The notes beneath the pieces were generated by a model. It did no database searches. It had not been told where the DNA came from and saw nothing but the letters and a program-made list of their open reading frames with translations. The position numbers and the translations under genes were made by a program. Positions 1 through 8,357 of a DNA stretch of 64,000 nucleotides are shown in pieces. The DNA comes from Bacteroidaceae bacterium (GTDB lineage Bacteria; Bacteroidota; Bacteroidia; Bacteroidales; Bacteroidaceae). The first letter of the stretch is position 1; each line of letters begins with the position of its first letter. The DNA lies in NCBI GenBank assembly GCA_017651315.1, contig JAGCDE010000058.1, positions 1 to 64,000 of the forward strand, given 5' to 3'.

Positions 1-115
1 CTTTTCAGGCTTGGTTTCCGAGTGTAAAATTATTGGTTATACCACCTATTCCGTATGCTTTTTTGTGCTATTTTCAGAATTCCCCACCACATAGCCGGTT
101 TCACCACATTCTCAG
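1..115. other. Window edge, no gene seen
   Basis: Nothing convincing is encoded here. The first minus-strand gene of the window ends at 116. The short open frames in this stretch have no recognisable protein character. Confidence 0.6.
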
Positions 116-1798
116 TCATTTCGAGAGGATCAGGGTCTTTCTCATCCTTCCGTCCGGCAGACGGACGATGTGGAGGCCCGGAGCATCAGGTGCAACTATC
201 CGTCCGTCTATTCCGTAGTGCAGCTCATTGCGGGAATACTGTTCTGTCGTACTATTGACATTAAGCAACGGGTCATCGGAGGGAATCCCAACCAAAAGGT
301 AACTGTCGGACAGTTTTGCCACGGATTCGTATGCAGGCAGGTAATCCTCCGGAACATGAACCGTAATCTTGCGTTTCATTCTCTTGTCCTTTATTTCAGG
401 CAGGGAAACCTGAGCTGGATCCGAAGCATTCAACAGATATATGTCTTCTAAAACCGGACATGACACAACACCAACACTACGTATTTCCACCTTCCTGGAG
501 CCTATTATCAGCTCTTTCAGCGATGAGCAACCATCAAGACCTATTTCCAGTCCTTCAACGCTTTCCGGTATCCTAATTGATTCCAGCTTGTACGCAGCAA
601 GAAAAGCATCGGCATCAATACTCTTCAAGGTATTAGGGAGCGTGATACCCTCTAACCTTAATGCTGGCAACAAGCCTAATGATGAAACAGATACTACAGT
701 GTAATCTGAACCATCTATCATCACTGTGCCAGGAATGGTAACATTTCCATGAAGGATATACCGGTTGACTGCCACACAACAAGTCCTGTCATCCTCCGAC
801 AGTATTGAGTAGGTTATACCATCTATCTCATGCAGATTGTCGAATTTCCTGGAATTGAAATCAAAGAAGGGATTGGCGTATTTCACTTCATCACTCAGAC
901 TGTACCCGTAATCCGGACCTGAACTGAGATCAAATTCAACGGTGGATTTAAAATAGTTCCAACCTTCCGATTCAGAATAGAGGTCCTTTGTCCCGGCAGG
1001 TACATGAAGCACACAGGGCCACCAGAAACGGTACAAGTCACCGACTATCTCCTCAGAATCATTATAACCACGTTTTATCTTTTTCTGTACAGGTGGAAAC
1101 GTTGCCTCAATATATACATTGGACAGGTTAGGACAATCAAACTGAAAATAGCGGAGATTGAAGTTACCTATCTCCTCAAGGGTGCCCGAAAAGTGTATTG
1201 ACTCCAAACGGTTGCAATATTCAAACACACCGGCCCCGATATAACGGATGCCTTCAGGAAATCTTATCTCCTCAATGTTCACGCAACCACAGAAAACACC
1301 GTCAGGAATTGAATCTAATCCCTGGGGAATGACAATACCGTGCAAACGGCAACAATCCTTGAGAGCATAATTACCTATGTACTGCAGATGTTCTGGCAGT
1401 CTTAACTCATTCAGGGACATACAGCCGGAAAAGGCCGATGCACCTATGAAGGTTATGGCATCCGGGAGGACTATGGACTTCATGTCATAGCAGTCCACGA
1501 ATGCGTAATCCGATATTGATGTGACCTGATATTCCAAACCGTTATAGGTGACCGATTCCGGGATTACAACATCACCTTTGTAGTCGCTGTATTTGGTTAT
1601 ACCCATATAATATGGGGAATAACGATCGTCATTCACTGAATCCCTTGAATTTATCACACTGCTTGTCAGCCTTTCACCATCGTCACGGAGTTCATACCTT
1701 ATCCCGCCTATACGGACGGTGTCGACCATCGCAAAACATTTGCTCCCCAAAAAGATCAGGACGCACAACATTAAAAATTTGTTATATAATTTAACCAT
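116..1798 (-). CDS. BspA-like leucine-rich repeat surface protein
   Basis: The 560-residue product has an N-terminal signal peptide (hydrophobic residues about 8-22). It then has repeated BspA/LRR_5 units of the form 'sIsdyAFvdCydmksIvlPdai', spanning roughly residues 85-220 and again 355-450. These repeats are typical of exported Bacteroidetes and oral treponeme proteins that bind host or matrix proteins; the ligand here is unknown. The tail carries a short motif, 'PGLHIVRLPDGRMRKTLI', that resembles the end of a T9SS sorting domain, so surface delivery by T9SS is plausible (inference). The start codon lies about 11 bp after the stop of the upstream protease gene, so the two are probably cotranscribed. 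Confidence 0.8.
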   Translation of the reverse strand: MVKLYNKFLMLCVLIFLGSKCFAMVDTVRIGGIRYELRDDGERLTSSVINSRDSVNDDRYSPYYMGITKYSDYKGDVVIPESVTYNGLEYQVTSISDYAFVDCYDMKSIVLPDAITFIGASAFSGCMSLNELRLPEHLQYIGNYALKDCCRLHGIVIPQGLDSIPDGVFCGCVNIEEIRFPEGIRYIGAGVFEYCNRLESIHFSGTLEEIGNFNLRYFQFDCPNLSNVYIEATFPPVQKKIKRGYNDSEEIVGDLYRFWWPCVLHVPAGTKDLYSESEGWNYFKSTVEFDLSSGPDYGYSLSDEVKYANPFFDFNSRKFDNLHEIDGITYSILSEDDRTCCVAVNRYILHGNVTIPGTVMIDGSDYTVVSVSSLGLLPALRLEGITLPNTLKSIDADAFLAAYKLESIRIPESVEGLEIGLDGCSSLKELIIGSRKVEIRSVGVVSCPVLEDIYLLNASDPAQVSLPEIKDKRMKRKITVHVPEDYLPAYESVAKLSDSYLLVGIPSDDPLLNVNSTTEQYSRNELHYGIDGRIVAPDAPGLHIVRLPDGRMRKTLILSK

Positions 1799-1809
1799 AC
1801 ATTAGATTT

Positions 1810-3573
1810 TTAAGGTGTAGGCATTGCATTTATATACATATATGAATCACTAACAGAAAAAAGGCCTGTTATCTCAGTTGCGACATCAGAATTAACTTCT
1901 AACGAATGACTGGGATGATTCAAATCTTTATAATCGCTCATTCTCACAATACAGCCATTAGTAACATACAATGAATTAAAGTTTGCATCTAAGATTGAAT
2001 CATTAACCTCTTTTACCAAAGACTTATAAGCATCAACTAATCCATATCCATAATCGGCTATCCACGGACCATTGGGTTTATTTATTGTGTAATATGGATT
2101 TATCACATGATTTTTATCACAAGACTGTTCTATATAATCAACAACCTTCTTCCGAGTCAGATTTGGTGCCACAGAGAGTATAAGACCTGCTATGGCACTG
2201 ACATGAGGGGCTGCGAATGAAGTTCCCCAACCTGTGTAATAATGTGAACCAATAACAGAACTTGGATAATTGTAATTTGATGCGCTTGCCATATAGATAT
2301 CATGACCTGGAGCCATCACATCTAAACCGGGGCCATAGTTCGAACCGTTATTATTTGCGATATAAACTCTGTTCCCATTAATATCTACAGCTCCTACCAC
2401 TAACAAATCAGGATTATATCTTGCCGGATATGGAAGACTGTCTCTATTCTCATTTCCTGATGAAAACACTACAATACAACCTTTTCCATTACGGCCCATA
2501 TATAAAGCACTATCTATGACATCTTCTACTGTCCAACTATTAACAGGGAAATTATCATAATGGAAAGACCATGAACAATTAATAACATCAGCACCATTAT
2601 GAAAAGCATAGGAGATAGCTTTGGCATAACTTTCAGCTGCGTTAGTGGAATTTATATCCTGAACAATAGTATTAAGGTAGGTTAATTCTGGGGCCACACC
2701 TGCTATCTCGTATGAATTATGATTCGCAGCCATGATACTCGCTACGGCTGTTCCATGCTTATCAAAATAGTCAAATCCCGGAGAAGCAACATAAGGATTC
2801 ACAAAATTAGTACCAATAAATTCATTATGAGTTTCATCTATTCTGCCTTCAACTACTGCCACTTTGATGCCTGGCTTACCTTTAGTCAAATCCCATGCAT
2901 CCTTAGCATGGATATCAACACCTAGGCCATCAATTGCCCACTGCTGATCAAAACTGCTATCAGTAACTGATGCATTATGTACAATTTTCACAATAAAACC
3001 AGGATCGACACCCTTAAATAACCCTGATTCATAGAAAAGATTGCAACAATCAAGTGCATCAGAACTTGAAGCAACAGTTGTTTCCAACACATACCAATTA
3101 TCCAGACCAAACCTCTCTATTATACGGACATTGTTGGCATCGGCCATCTGCTTTAAATGCTCAAAATCCTCCGGATTATGAAGATTCACATAAAACCGAT
3201 TAGATATACTTACGGGATTTTCCGAACCAAATACTCTTTCTATATCAATAATATTTTGATCAGAATGCAAACGCTCCAATATAGTAAAATAATCTTGAGC
3301 GTTTTTCAGCTGGAACTCCCCGCACAAGACGTCCTTTTGTTCTGAAGAAACGCACCGGTCTTGTACCTTTGTCATTCCATATTCTGTTTCAAGATGTTTT
3401 TCTGTATCTTGATTGTTCTGATAATACAACAGTATCCTCTCCTTATTCAATGGCAGTTCAATCTTTTTGTTTTTATAATAGTAATAATTACCGAACGGTT
3501 GTCCATTTACCATACAGAACGAGGTACAGAAAACAAGCAGAATTAATATATATGGTGCTTTGATCGTTTTCAT
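1810..3573 (-). CDS. Subtilisin-family (S8) exported protease-like protein, catalytic Asp replaced by Glu
   Basis: The 587-residue protein has a signal peptide (residues 1-24), an N-terminal prodomain-like region to about residue 200, and a peptidase S8 domain at about 215-520. The His motif (HGTAVAS, His273), the oxyanion Asn (SSGNE, Asn374) and the Ser motif (GTSFAAPHV, Ser452) are intact. The position normally held by the catalytic Asp (family pattern VAVxDxG) reads VAVVEGRID, giving Glu242. The enzyme may be weak, altered or inactive. It ends about 65 residues after the S8 domain without a clear T9SS sorting domain, unlike the next gene upstream. The region is AT-rich and part of an exported-protein cluster. 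Confidence 0.85.
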   Translation of the reverse strand: MKTIKAPYILILLVFCTSFCMVNGQPFGNYYYYKNKKIELPLNKERILLYYQNNQDTEKHLETEYGMTKVQDRCVSSEQKDVLCGEFQLKNAQDYFTILERLHSDQNIIDIERVFGSENPVSISNRFYVNLHNPEDFEHLKQMADANNVRIIERFGLDNWYVLETTVASSSDALDCCNLFYESGLFKGVDPGFIVKIVHNASVTDSSFDQQWAIDGLGVDIHAKDAWDLTKGKPGIKVAVVEGRIDETHNEFIGTNFVNPYVASPGFDYFDKHGTAVASIMAANHNSYEIAGVAPELTYLNTIVQDINSTNAAESYAKAISYAFHNGADVINCSWSFHYDNFPVNSWTVEDVIDSALYMGRNGKGCIVVFSSGNENRDSLPYPARYNPDLLVVGAVDINGNRVYIANNNGSNYGPGLDVMAPGHDIYMASASNYNYPSSVIGSHYYTGWGTSFAAPHVSAIAGLILSVAPNLTRKKVVDYIEQSCDKNHVINPYYTINKPNGPWIADYGYGLVDAYKSLVKEVNDSILDANFNSLYVTNGCIVRMSDYKDLNHPSHSLEVNSDVATEITGLFSVSDSYMYINAMPTP

Positions 3574-3577
3574 AATG

Positions 3578-4798
3578 TCACTTTGTTAGAATCATTCTCT
3601 TGGTGTCAATAACCTGTCCGTCCGCTATCAGGGAATACATGTATATACCTGCATCAAGGCTGCCGCCCTCGATGGTCACCTCTGTGGCGCCACGCTCCAC
3701 TATCATGCGGCTGTCTATCTGACGACCGTTCATGTCATACAGGTAAAGCACAGCATCTGCAACGCTGTTTTCAATATCACACCTGATTGTTGTTCTTTCA
3801 GTGAAAGGATTCGGGCTGTTCTGGTAAAGGGCCGTATTAAGCACCGGAACATCTGGTCCATCAGACTGTTCCGTCAGGACAGAACCGCGTGTCGGGGCAT
3901 GGCCGGCACCTTTCTTGACTTCGTCAAGCTCAGTCTTCAGCTCCTGAATGGACTTTATAAGAACAGGCACAAGCTCAACATAGTTAACAGACAGATATCC
4001 GTTGCCGTCTTCATATACCAGTTCAGGGTATATCTCACGGAGTTCCTGGGCTATAAGTCCGAAATGGGTCTGTTTCAAGACTGGCGAATCCGGCTCGAAC
4101 TTATAGCTGGGGACAGAATCACCGGCATCAACCTCCACCTGTTTGAGATTGTAGGTCACCACATTCATGTCCATTATATCGTCAAGACTTCTTGAGGAGA
4201 AACTCCTTATGTTCTCCTTCAATCGGTAATCCGAATCTGTAAGCATGGACGGAGTGATTACTGCTCCTGTAACATATACAAAACCGTCAAAATAACCGGC
4301 CCAAGCATTATTACCCATATATACTCCATTAGGATGAGCACCAGATGAGCCATAGATTGCTGATCCAAAATTACCATTAACTATTGACGCACATATGGCA
4401 TAATTATCACCGCTATCATTAATATTACCTGCTTTGGCCCATATACCGAATGAGGACCCATAACCCAACTGACTGTTACCTGAAGCATCCACCTTTATAC
4501 CATAATTATAATGATACTGGGAATTGTTGGAGATAACCTCAAGACCTATTCTTTCATCACTGTTCTGCCAGTCGGAATCCGTCCTTTGAATCCTTAGACC
4601 TTTCTTGAAATTCGTTGCATTGAAATCTGACAATATCTTAGAATTACCTCTTGTGTTTATGCTGAATTTTGACAACAGTGGATAGTCTGAAGAATATTGC
4701 ATACCTACGGCTGCTTTTCCACTCTCCTCAACAAGGAACTGTGCCCTTGAAACCATTGGCAAGAGCACTAATAGTAAAACAATAATAGATTTTCTCAT
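3578..4798 (-). CDS. Exported protein with S74 chaperone domain and T9SS type A sorting domain
   Basis: The 406-residue protein has a signal peptide (residues 1-19). A middle region contains the hallmark 'SDYRLKENIRSF' start of the peptidase S74 intramolecular-chaperone domain (about residues 188-290), followed by a short coiled coil. The last 80 residues form a classic T9SS type A domain: 'YQNSPNPFTERTTI', then 'LYDMNGRQI', then 'GIYMYSLIADG'. S74 domains are known from phage tail spikes and some bacterial surface proteins, where they help trimers fold and then self-cleave. Here one is joined to a cell-surface sorting signal, so a trimeric surface protein is likely (inference). The gene ends 5 bp before the S8 protease gene begins. 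Confidence 0.85.
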   Translation of the reverse strand: MRKSIIVLLLVLLPMVSRAQFLVEESGKAAVGMQYSSDYPLLSKFSINTRGNSKILSDFNATNFKKGLRIQRTDSDWQNSDERIGLEVISNNSQYHYNYGIKVDASGNSQLGYGSSFGIWAKAGNINDSGDNYAICASIVNGNFGSAIYGSSGAHPNGVYMGNNAWAGYFDGFVYVTGAVITPSMLTDSDYRLKENIRSFSSRSLDDIMDMNVVTYNLKQVEVDAGDSVPSYKFEPDSPVLKQTHFGLIAQELREIYPELVYEDGNGYLSVNYVELVPVLIKSIQELKTELDEVKKGAGHAPTRGSVLTEQSDGPDVPVLNTALYQNSPNPFTERTTIRCDIENSVADAVLYLYDMNGRQIDSRMIVERGATEVTIEGGSLDAGIYMYSLIADGQVIDTKRMILTK

Positions 4799-4856
4799 AG
4801 CAATTTAAATCAAAGTTAGTAATAAGTGAATCAAAAACAAAATTTTGGCAGATAAA

Positions 4857-5216
4857 CTATTCTATTTCAAACGTTCCATACCATAAAAGGCCATACGCAT
4901 ATATGTATAAGGTGTAGTTGCCTGCTGGAAGTGAGGTTAGATTAGCTAACACACTATAGGCTGGGTCATAGCTTTGATCGAACAATGTGATTCCCGTTTG
5001 AGATTCAGTAACTACCACACGAGAATCAATCAGTGATTCAAAAGAAACCGTCACTATATGGTTACTGACGGAAGCGGATACCTCATAAACTGAACGTGGA
5101 TTGTTACCACCACCAGGAAATGGGACGCCGCCCTCTGACAATGGTATGTCATCATTTGCATTGACACTAAGGCTCAATACCATCATTAACACCGAAATAA
5201 AAAATCTTGTTTTCAT
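4857..5216 (-). CDS. DUF3244-family small exported protein
   Basis: This 119-residue protein has a signal peptide (residues 1-20). A single beta-sandwich-like domain ends in a pattern typical of DUF3244: 'LTSLPAGNYTLYIYAYG' followed by a short 'WYGTFEIE' strand. Members are small secreted or periplasmic proteins of gut Bacteroidales with no established function. It is the first gene of the exported-protein cluster and has a good promoter upstream, so it may head the transcript. Confidence 0.7.
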   Translation of the reverse strand: MKTRFFISVLMMVLSLSVNANDDIPLSEGGVPFPGGGNNPRSVYEVSASVSNHIVTVSFESLIDSRVVVTESQTGITLFDQSYDPAYSVLANLTSLPAGNYTLYIYAYGLLWYGTFEIE

Positions 5217-5245
5217 AATTGTTGGGGTTTGTTAAATCATGACAT

Positions 5246-5278
5246 CAAATATATGTAAAAATAAATCTGAAATACAAA
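5246..5278 (-). promoter_or_regulatory. Bacteroidetes-type promoter for the DUF3244/S74/S8/LRR cluster
   Basis: Read on the minus strand there is a TTTG -33 box (5278-5275), a 21-bp spacer and a TATATTTG -7 box (5253-5246), about 30 bp upstream of the start codon at 5216. This matches the TTTG/TAnnTTTG consensus of the Bacteroidetes primary sigma factor. Confidence 0.65.
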
Positions 5279-5294
5279 ACTGGGACAGAAATAT

Positions 5295-5313
5295 TTGTGA
5301 CAATTTGTCACAA
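5295..5313. promoter_or_regulatory. Palindromic operator-like site (Crp/Fnr-like)
   Basis: TTGTGAC and GTCACAA are perfect 7-bp inverted arms around a 5-bp AT spacer. The site lies just upstream of the -33 box of the DUF3244 promoter, where an activator of the Crp/Fnr family would bind. It also lies in the gap after the TPR regulator gene. The match to TGTGA-N-TCACA is good but the spacer is 7 bp rather than 6. Confidence 0.4.
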
Positions 5314-5364
5314 TTGAATATCAACGAATTACGTAACAATTATTACTATTTCGCAGATTTATGT

Positions 5365-6948
5365 TTAATTCACTGGGACAAAAAAAAGTTCATACTGGTC
5401 ACCGAGTTTTTCCTTCAGACGGCTTTTATTCTTACGGAAAGTGTCATCCGAAAGATTGATTATGCTACAGATAAGAGTCTTGTCAAACTGAAGATAACAC
5501 ATTATCATCTGTAACATTTCATCAGCATTAACATAGGGGAAGTTGACCTTGTAATATGATATTATGCGGGAGAAACTGAGAGTAAGATCATGGACATATA
5601 CTATTCTTTCTCTCTTTTCAACTACGGCAAAAGGTCCGGTTCTTGAATATAACCTGAATGAAGGACTCTTTTGCCAGATCTTTTTTCCGGATTCCAGCAT
5701 TTCCTTTGGTGTGGCATCCGAGGCGGGTAAGTTCTCAGGATTATTCCATGACTCATCGCTTAACTGGATGTAATTCCTGTCATAAAGGTTTCTCAAACGC
5801 TGGATTATTATAATGGAAGACAAGGCCAGTAATACAACCAGAATGAGACATACAGCAAAGAATCTTATTTTGAACACACGTTCATGAAGACTCGCTATTT
5901 CTGCTCCGTGTGCAATCTCCAGCTTTGCTATATCATCCGTCTCCCTGATTACCCTTATCGAATCAAGAAGTTCAGAATAAGCGGATGCATATTCTGCTGC
6001 CGTTGCTGTATCGCCAAGCATGGCAGACAACTCATACAGTCTGCGGCTGTTCTCGCAGCTTGAATATACATCGCAAGGGTATTCGGAGGACTTGATAAAA
6101 TACGAATATGCCGAATCATATTCAGACAGTCTATAAAAAGCATCGCCTTTCAGACTATACCCTGCACCCTTAAACCCTGGTGTCTCCGACAGATAACGGT
6201 TCAGATAATGGAGCGCGGAATCACAGTTGGAATGACCGAACAAATGGATCTTAGCTAGTTGCAAGAGTGATTCACTCCGGTAGAAAGCCGGAAGACTACT
6301 GTTTGATTGAAGACGCATGAAAGAGTCATATACTTCACTAAAGTGTTCATTGCGCAACCCTATTGTCGCTATCCAATAGTCTGCGTATGAGACTATTGAA
6401 GAATCATTAAGGCGTAAACCGTTGTCACGGCTTGGAATGAAAAAGGATAAAGCTGAGCCATACATCGCCCTTTCAATGTAGCATTTGCCAAGATTAAGTT
6501 CCGCAAGGGCGTAATAGCGGATTAAAGTGTCTGGGAACAGGTCAATAGCATTTAAATAAGCATTTATGGCATAATAATTGTTCCCAAGCTCAGAATACAC
6601 GCATCCCTGGGAATACCAGGCCATTGCCGCACGGTATCTGCGGAGCCTGGATACATTCTTGTACGGTGTCCCGTAATATTCAGTGGCTGTCTTTATCAGG
6701 CTGTCTGATTCTATTTCCCTGTACAGCTTGTAGTCAAGCTGTGTCTTGAGAACGGCATACCACGCTTTCCGGCCTCGTCCTCCGGGTTCAGGGATGGAAG
6801 AGAGAAGAGTGTCGGCTTTGGCCGGATCGGTTTCAAGCAGCCTTTCAACCGCATCAAACGGTTCCTGCTCCCCGCTTCCACATGATAAGAGACCCATGCA
6901 CAGAAGCAGGGCGTTCACTACAGTCAGTATGTATGGCTTTACATTCAT
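5365..6948 (-). CDS. Membrane-anchored TPR regulator with C-terminal helix-turn-helix
   Basis: The 527-residue protein begins with a lipoprotein-like signal (LLSC, Cys23). About 330 residues of TPR-like helical repeats follow. One strong transmembrane segment (about residues 362-382) precedes a cytoplasmic tail that ends in a helix-turn-helix-like stretch, 'ICSIINLSDDTFRKNKSRLK', which looks like the LuxR-type DNA-binding helix pair. Similar one-piece membrane regulators are common in Bacteroides-group genomes, often next to exported-protein or SusCD genes. I infer that it senses envelope or extracellular conditions and controls the cluster downstream on the same strand. The 148-bp gap holds a separate promoter. 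Confidence 0.65.
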   Translation of the reverse strand: MNVKPYILTVVNALLLCMGLLSCGSGEQEPFDAVERLLETDPAKADTLLSSIPEPGGRGRKAWYAVLKTQLDYKLYREIESDSLIKTATEYYGTPYKNVSRLRRYRAAMAWYSQGCVYSELGNNYYAINAYLNAIDLFPDTLIRYYALAELNLGKCYIERAMYGSALSFFIPSRDNGLRLNDSSIVSYADYWIATIGLRNEHFSEVYDSFMRLQSNSSLPAFYRSESLLQLAKIHLFGHSNCDSALHYLNRYLSETPGFKGAGYSLKGDAFYRLSEYDSAYSYFIKSSEYPCDVYSSCENSRRLYELSAMLGDTATAAEYASAYSELLDSIRVIRETDDIAKLEIAHGAEIASLHERVFKIRFFAVCLILVVLLALSSIIIIQRLRNLYDRNYIQLSDESWNNPENLPASDATPKEMLESGKKIWQKSPSFRLYSRTGPFAVVEKRERIVYVHDLTLSFSRIISYYKVNFPYVNADEMLQMIMCYLQFDKTLICSIINLSDDTFRKNKSRLKEKLGDQYELFFVPVN

Positions 6949-7136
6949 ACACGATTAGTGGTTTGTTGTTACTGCTCTCAGGGTTAATATATTATCAATT
7001 GCGAAATTAAAAAAAATCAATATGTTGAGAAAAAAATTCAGAAAATATTGTCAATCCACCGTTTGCGTACAAATGATGCTTCTCCGGCTGGAAAAAACTG
7101 CCGGAAAGCCTGTACATTTTTCCCTCCAACCTTAGG

Positions 7137-7211
7137 AAAACTTCATTTTACGACGTGAAATGTACATTTTACGACAAGAAACGTACGTTTTACGTCGTAA
7201 AATGAAGTTTT
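7137..7211. repeat. 20-bp inverted repeat enclosing three 21-bp tandem repeats
   Basis: The outer arms are a perfect 20-bp inverted repeat: 7137-7156 (aaaacttcattttacgacgt) pairs with 7192-7211. Inside, a 21-bp unit starting TTTTACG(A/T)C recurs at 7146, 7167 and 7188. Two perfect 12-bp palindromes (aaatgtacattt at 7158-7169 and aaacgtacgttt at 7179-7190) are also 21 bp apart. The array lies upstream of both divergent genes, so it is not a terminator for either. The spacing of two helical turns suggests a multi-site protein-binding array or a mobile palindromic repeat. Confidence 0.8.
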
Positions 7212-7293
7212 TCCAGGCAGAGGGTATTTTTTCTACGGCATATATGTTCATTATTTATAGCGGCAATCAAAACATATTCTTGAGGAAATGATG

Positions 7294-7301
7294 TAATTTT
7301 G
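7294..7301 (+). promoter_or_regulatory. Probable -7 box for pta-ackA
   Basis: TAATTTTG fits the Bacteroidetes TAnnTTTG -7 consensus about 32 bp before the pta start. No clean TTTG box sits at the expected distance upstream, so the -33 element is weak or replaced by an activator. Confidence 0.45.
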
Positions 7302-7333
7302 CGGAAACAACAGAAAAAACAACAGTCGTTTAT

Positions 7334-8350
7334 ATGGAATTGATGGAGAGCATCATTGCGCGGGCCAAGGAGAACAGGCAGCGCATTGTGTTGCCGGAGG
7401 GTACTGAGGAACGTACGCTGAAGGCTGCGGACAGGGTTCTGGCCGATGGCGTGGCGGACCTTATCATTATCGGTAACCTGAAGGAGATCGAGGGGCTTGC
7501 CGCACAGTGGGGTCTCAATAACATATCAAAGGCCACAATCATTGACCCGGAGAACAACCCCAGGAAGGATGAGTACGCCAACCTGCTGTTCGAGTTACGC
7601 AAGAACAAGGGCATGACCATGGAGGAGGCACAGAAGAAGGTGCTGGACCCGCTCTATCTGGGCTGCCTGATAATAAAGAGCGGGCACGCTGACGGTCAAC
7701 TGGCCGGTGCCCGTAACACTACAGGCAATGTGCTCCGTCCCGCGCTGCAGATAATAAAGACCGCCCCCGGGATATCAGTCGTCTCAGGCGCGTTCATCAT
7801 GATAACCAACACCCCGCAGTACGGCGAGAACGGCATTATGGTGTTTGCTGACTGCGCCGTGACCCCTGTGCCCGATGCTGACCAGCTGGCACAGATCGCC
7901 GTCGCTTCGGCCGGGACAGCCACAGCTGTGGCGGGATTCGCTGAGCCGCGTGTGGCCATGCTGAGCTTCTCCACGAAGGGTTCCGCCAAGCATGAAGTAG
8001 TGGATAAGGTTACCACCGCCCTTCAGAAGGCCAAGGAACTGGCTTCCAACCTCAAGATAGACGGCGAGCTTCAGGCCGACGCCGCCATTGTTCCGTCAGT
8101 AGGCGCAAGCAAGGCACCGGGATCAGAGATTGCCGGTAATGCCAACGTGCTGGTGTTCCCCAACCTTGAGGTGGGTAACATCGCATACAAGCTGGTTCAG
8201 CGCTTAGGCAACGCGCAGGCCATAGGCCCTATCCTGCAGGGAATAGCACGTCCCGTGAACGATCTGTCACGCGGCTGCTCGGTGGATGATGTATATAAGA
8301 TGGTTGCAGTCACCGCCAATCAGGCTATGGCTGCCAAGAGACAGGCATAA
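7334..8350 (+). CDS. pta: Phosphate acetyltransferase
   Basis: The 338-residue protein is the short, single-domain form of phosphotransacetylase. It interconverts acetyl-CoA and acetyl phosphate in the cytosol. Family-typical stretches are '[17 protein letters not shown]' near the N-terminus, 'VSGAFIM' in the middle and '[18 protein letters not shown]' near the C-terminus. The start gives the normal N-terminus of the family. The acetate kinase gene follows after only 7 bp, so the two form the usual acetate and ATP-generating pair of a fermentative anaerobe. Confidence 0.96.
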   Translation: MELMESIIARAKENRQRIVLPEGTEERTLKAADRVLADGVADLIIIGNLKEIEGLAAQWGLNNISKATIIDPENNPRKDEYANLLFELRKNKGMTMEEAQKKVLDPLYLGCLIIKSGHADGQLAGARNTTGNVLRPALQIIKTAPGISVVSGAFIMITNTPQYGENGIMVFADCAVTPVPDADQLAQIAVASAGTATAVAGFAEPRVAMLSFSTKGSAKHEVVDKVTTALQKAKELASNLKIDGELQADAAIVPSVGASKAPGSEIAGNANVLVFPNLEVGNIAYKLVQRLGNAQAIGPILQGIARPVNDLSRGCSVDDVYKMVAVTANQAMAAKRQA

Positions 8351-8357
8351 GGAAGAT

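Larger units (their letters stand above)
6949..7333. other. 385-bp divergent intergenic region
   Basis: This gap separates the divergent TPR regulator gene (minus) and pta (plus). It has no credible ORF. It holds the 7137-7211 inverted and tandem repeat array and a -7 box for pta, both listed separately. Confidence 0.7.

Noticed and set aside
7137..7211. Rho-independent terminator
   Set aside because: The structure is upstream of both flanking divergent genes and AT-rich throughout, so there is no transcript for it to end.
8286..8357. N-terminal extension of acetate kinase
   Set aside because: It would overlap pta by 65 bp and precede the conserved MNILVLNCGSSS start; the shorter start is standard.
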